This document shows, piece after piece, positions 5,958-7,287 of a stretch of DNA of 7,287 bases (within the stretch, counting starts at the first letter, position 1; the number at the start of each line of letters is the position of its first letter). Source of the DNA: an uncultured Clostridia bacterium (GTDB taxonomy: Bacteria > Bacillota > Clostridia > Christensenellales > Borkfalkiaceae). A program made the position numbers and the translations under genes. Where the stretch lies: the NCBI GenBank assembly GCA_947174175.1, contig CAMWHW010000049.1:1-7287 (forward strand), given 5' to 3'. The notes below the pieces were generated by a model, which was not told the DNA's origin, did not search any database, and saw only the letters and a list, made by a program, of their open reading frames with translations.

Positions 5958-5973
5958 TTTCAACATGTTGTAT
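5958..5973. promoter_or_regulatory. Weak NrdR box, distal pair
   Basis: TTTCAACATGTTGTAT matches 10 of 16 consensus positions, including the conserved C4 and G13, and contains the perfect palindrome CAACATGTTG. It is exactly 32 bp from the strong box at 5926, as expected for a tandem NrdR pair. The call rests mainly on this spacing. Confidence 0.5.
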
Positions 5974-6076
5974 TTGTGAGTTTGAAAACTTTTAACAAAG
6001 CGTGCGAAAGGACGCAAATTAAGCCGCGCTTACGGTTATTTTGTCCCTTTTGGCTGATTTATTGCGGGAAAGCAGC

Positions 6077-6142
6077 AAATTCAACCTTTTTTACCGTAAA
6101 TTCAACTTTTGGTTGAGCGGAAAAATTATACAACTTAAAGTT
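6077..6142. promoter_or_regulatory. Operator-like repeats before the XRE regulator gene
   Basis: AAATTCAAC occurs twice with a 21-bp period, two helical turns (6077-6085 and 6098-6106). The second copy enters the inverted repeat TCAAC-ttttg-GTTGA (6102-6116). A further palindrome, AACTT-a-AAGTT (6132-6142), lies in the promoter spacer. Such sites often bind XRE-type regulators that control themselves, so autoregulation by the downstream protein is a reasonable inference, not shown. Confidence 0.4.
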
Positions 6143-6155
6143 TAGATGTTATAAT
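6127..6155 (+). promoter_or_regulatory. Promoter of the XRE membrane regulator gene, extended -10
   Basis: TATACA (6127-6132) is followed after 17 bp by TATAAT (6150-6155), and TG at 6147-6148 makes an extended -10. The start would be near 6162, about 28 nt before the ATG. The -35 is weak (four of six), which the extended -10 can offset. Confidence 0.7.
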
Positions 6156-6189
6156 AATTACGTAAATGAATTTTAATCGGAGATAACTT

Positions 6190-7089
6190 ATGGAAAATCT
6201 TGGAAATAAAATTTCAGAATACCGCAAACAACTAGACCTGACCCAGAAGGACCTGGGCGATAAACTGAACGTTTCACCGCAGGCAGTATCCAAATGGGAA
6301 AACGGTCAGGCGGAACCGGACGCCTCCACCATTAAAAAGCTGTGCGAAATATTTAAAATTTCCACCGACGAGCTTTTGGGCAACGACCCGCCCGTAAAGG
6401 AAATAGCAATAACCGCGGCGCCCGTACAACCCGTCGTAGAGCGCGTAGTACAGCCCGTAGTGCAACCCGTGGTTGAACGCGTGGTGGAACAGAAAATTAT
6501 AAACGGCTACTGCGAGGAGTGCAAAAAGCCCGTCGGTCCCAACGAATACGTAGTAACGCATTCGGGGCGCGGCGGAAGCATACAGCATATCTACTGCAAC
6601 GAGTGCAACGAAAAGCGCATACGCAGCGCGCGCATTTACGCATACGACGAATTTAAACGGCAGAATAAAAAGTCGCTGATTTTAGGCTCGCTGATTGCGC
6701 TGGGCGTGACGGCGCTGTTCTGCATTATGTTTATGGTGATAATAAAGCTCGAACCGCTGTGGGCGACGGGGCTGATTGCCGTGGGCGTCTTTATCTGCTG
6801 GCTGGCTTTCGGTATTCAGGTATTCTGGGAAGACAGCGTCGTTCCGGATATATTTTTCTTCTTTTTGAAATCGTTCACTTTCCCGGGAGTAATTTTCACG
6901 CTTGATCTGGACGGCATTATATTTCTTATATTGGTAAAGGTAGGCGGCGCGATTCTGTGCGCGATACTTTCCGTAATAGTGTTCCTGTTCGGACTGTTGT
7001 TTACGCCCATTGCATCAATATTTATCCTGCCCTTCGCGGCGATAAAGCGCGCATTCGAAGGCAGAAGCTTGAAAAAAGCCGCAAATTAA
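6190..7089 (+). CDS. Membrane-anchored XRE-family regulator with zinc-ribbon-like module
   Basis: A 299-residue protein with four parts. Residues 4-64 form a typical XRE/Cro helix-turn-helix (LTQKDLGDKLNVSPQAVSKW, then a scaffold ending STDELLG) that should bind DNA. Residues 78-101 are a Val/Gln/Pro repeat linker. Residues 107-140 hold two Cys-x2-Cys pairs (Cys108/Cys111 and Cys136/Cys139), with His124 and His133 between them, which suggests a bound zinc. From 162 on the chain is strongly hydrophobic, with about four predicted membrane segments (near 162-185, 190-212, 217-237 and 242-285) and a basic tail. I infer a one-component regulator held at the inner membrane, the hydrophobic part perhaps sensing the envelope. 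I do not recognise a named family, and its targets are unknown. GGAG lies 7 nt before the ATG. It diverges from nrdD and precedes a lipoprotein gene by 67 bp. Confidence 0.85.
   Translation: MENLGNKISEYRKQLDLTQKDLGDKLNVSPQAVSKWENGQAEPDASTIKKLCEIFKISTDELLGNDPPVKEIAITAAPVQPVVERVVQPVVQPVVERVVEQKIINGYCEECKKPVGPNEYVVTHSGRGGSIQHIYCNECNEKRIRSARIYAYDEFKRQNKKSLILGSLIALGVTALFCIMFMVIIKLEPLWATGLIAVGVFICWLAFGIQVFWEDSVVPDIFFFFLKSFTFPGVIFTLDLDGIIFLILVKVGGAILCAILSVIVFLFGLLFTPIASIFILPFAAIKRAFEGRSLKKAAN
6424..6486 (+). repeat. Coding repeat: Val/Gln/Pro/Glu linker of the XRE protein
   Basis: Residues 79-99 are built from VQPVVERV-like units: VQPVVERV, then VQPV, then VQPVVERV. Synonymous codons differ between units (GTA, GTC, GTG, GTT), so the repeat is kept at protein level more than at DNA level, pointing to an old or selected linker and not a recent slippage. 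It probably spaces the DNA-binding domain from the membrane portion. Confidence 0.75.
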
Positions 7090-7156
7090 AGTAAACGATT
7101 AAGTATTTTCGCAAGTATATAATTATGAAACGAAAAATTCAATAGCGAGGTTACTT

Positions 7157-7287
7157 ATGAAAAAGACTATTTTAACAATTGCAACAGCGCTGCTTGTGGC
7201 GGGAAGCGCGTTTACGCTGTGCGCCTGCTCCGGCGGCAATCAAACCGAAACTCCGCCCGACAGTACGCAGACCACACCGAACACACC
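7157..7287 (+). CDS. Putative lipoprotein, 5' part only (runs off the window)
   Basis: The first 43 codons are visible. They encode a signal peptide with a basic start (MKKT), a hydrophobic stretch (residues 5-21) and a lipobox-like LCAC, so Cys24 would be lipid-modified after signal peptidase II cleavage and the protein held on the outer face of the membrane. Cys at the -2 lipobox position is unusual. After SGGN the chain is rich in Thr, Pro, Asp and Gln, the common flexible tether of Gram-positive lipoproteins. GAGG lies 6 nt before the ATG. The mature domain is outside the window, so its function cannot be judged. A TATAAT at 7118-7123 could be a -10 for its own promoter, but no decent -35 accompanies it; co-transcription with the upstream regulator, 67 bp away and without a terminator between, is as likely. 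Confidence 0.8.
   Translation, partial: MKKTILTIATALLVAGSAFTLCACSGGNQTETPPDSTQTTPNT

Noticed and set aside
7118..7123. TATAAT as a dedicated lipoprotein promoter
   Set aside because: The expected -35 region has no match to TTGACA and there is no extended -10 TG, so I mention it only as a possibility within the gene entry.

Overview
The window looks like chromosome of an anaerobic, low-complexity-intergenic Bacillota bacterium, plausibly an uncultured clostridial gut lineage. The basis is an oxygen-sensitive class III ribonucleotide reductase with its activase, consensus sigma-A promoters (TTGACA-17 bp-TATATT type), AGGAG-like ribosome binding sites, and GC-rich genes separated by AT-rich spacers. 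I cannot name a species. No rRNA, tRNA, CRISPR array, transposase or phage gene is visible.

Left two thirds (about 1-5692), all on the minus strand. In order of transcription: nrdD (anaerobic ribonucleoside-triphosphate reductase), a short gap with a perfect 11-bp hairpin and a 13-codon mini-ORF, nrdG (radical SAM activase), an 85-bp imperfect palindromic repeat element, dut (dUTPase), a rho-independent terminator, a ROK-family sugar kinase, a short divergent sodium:neurotransmitter-symporter (NSS) family transporter, and at the window edge the probable first codons of an ABC exporter. nrdD, nrdG and dut form a dNTP-supply group: NrdG installs the glycyl radical on NrdD, NrdD makes dNTPs, and Dut removes dUTP while giving dUMP for thymidylate synthesis. 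The kinase and transporter lie beyond the terminator and are probably functionally separate.

Central intergenic region (5693-6189, about 500 bp). This is the regulatory heart of the window. Two sigma-A promoters point at nrdD (P1 at 5753-5781, P2 at 5889-5917). Each has a near-consensus NrdR box exactly 8 bp upstream of its -35, and each strong box has a weaker partner exactly 32 bp away. A third promoter (6127-6155, extended -10) faces right, with CAAC/GTTG inverted and direct repeats around it.

Right part (6190-7287), plus strand. One gene encodes an unusual 299-residue protein: an XRE-type DNA-binding domain, a Val/Gln/Pro repeat linker, a four-cysteine zinc-ribbon-like module and a hydrophobic multi-pass C-terminal half, which suggests a membrane-tethered transcription regulator. 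It is followed by the start of a lipoprotein gene cut off by the window end. The pairing of membrane regulator and lipoprotein is the least explained part of the window.
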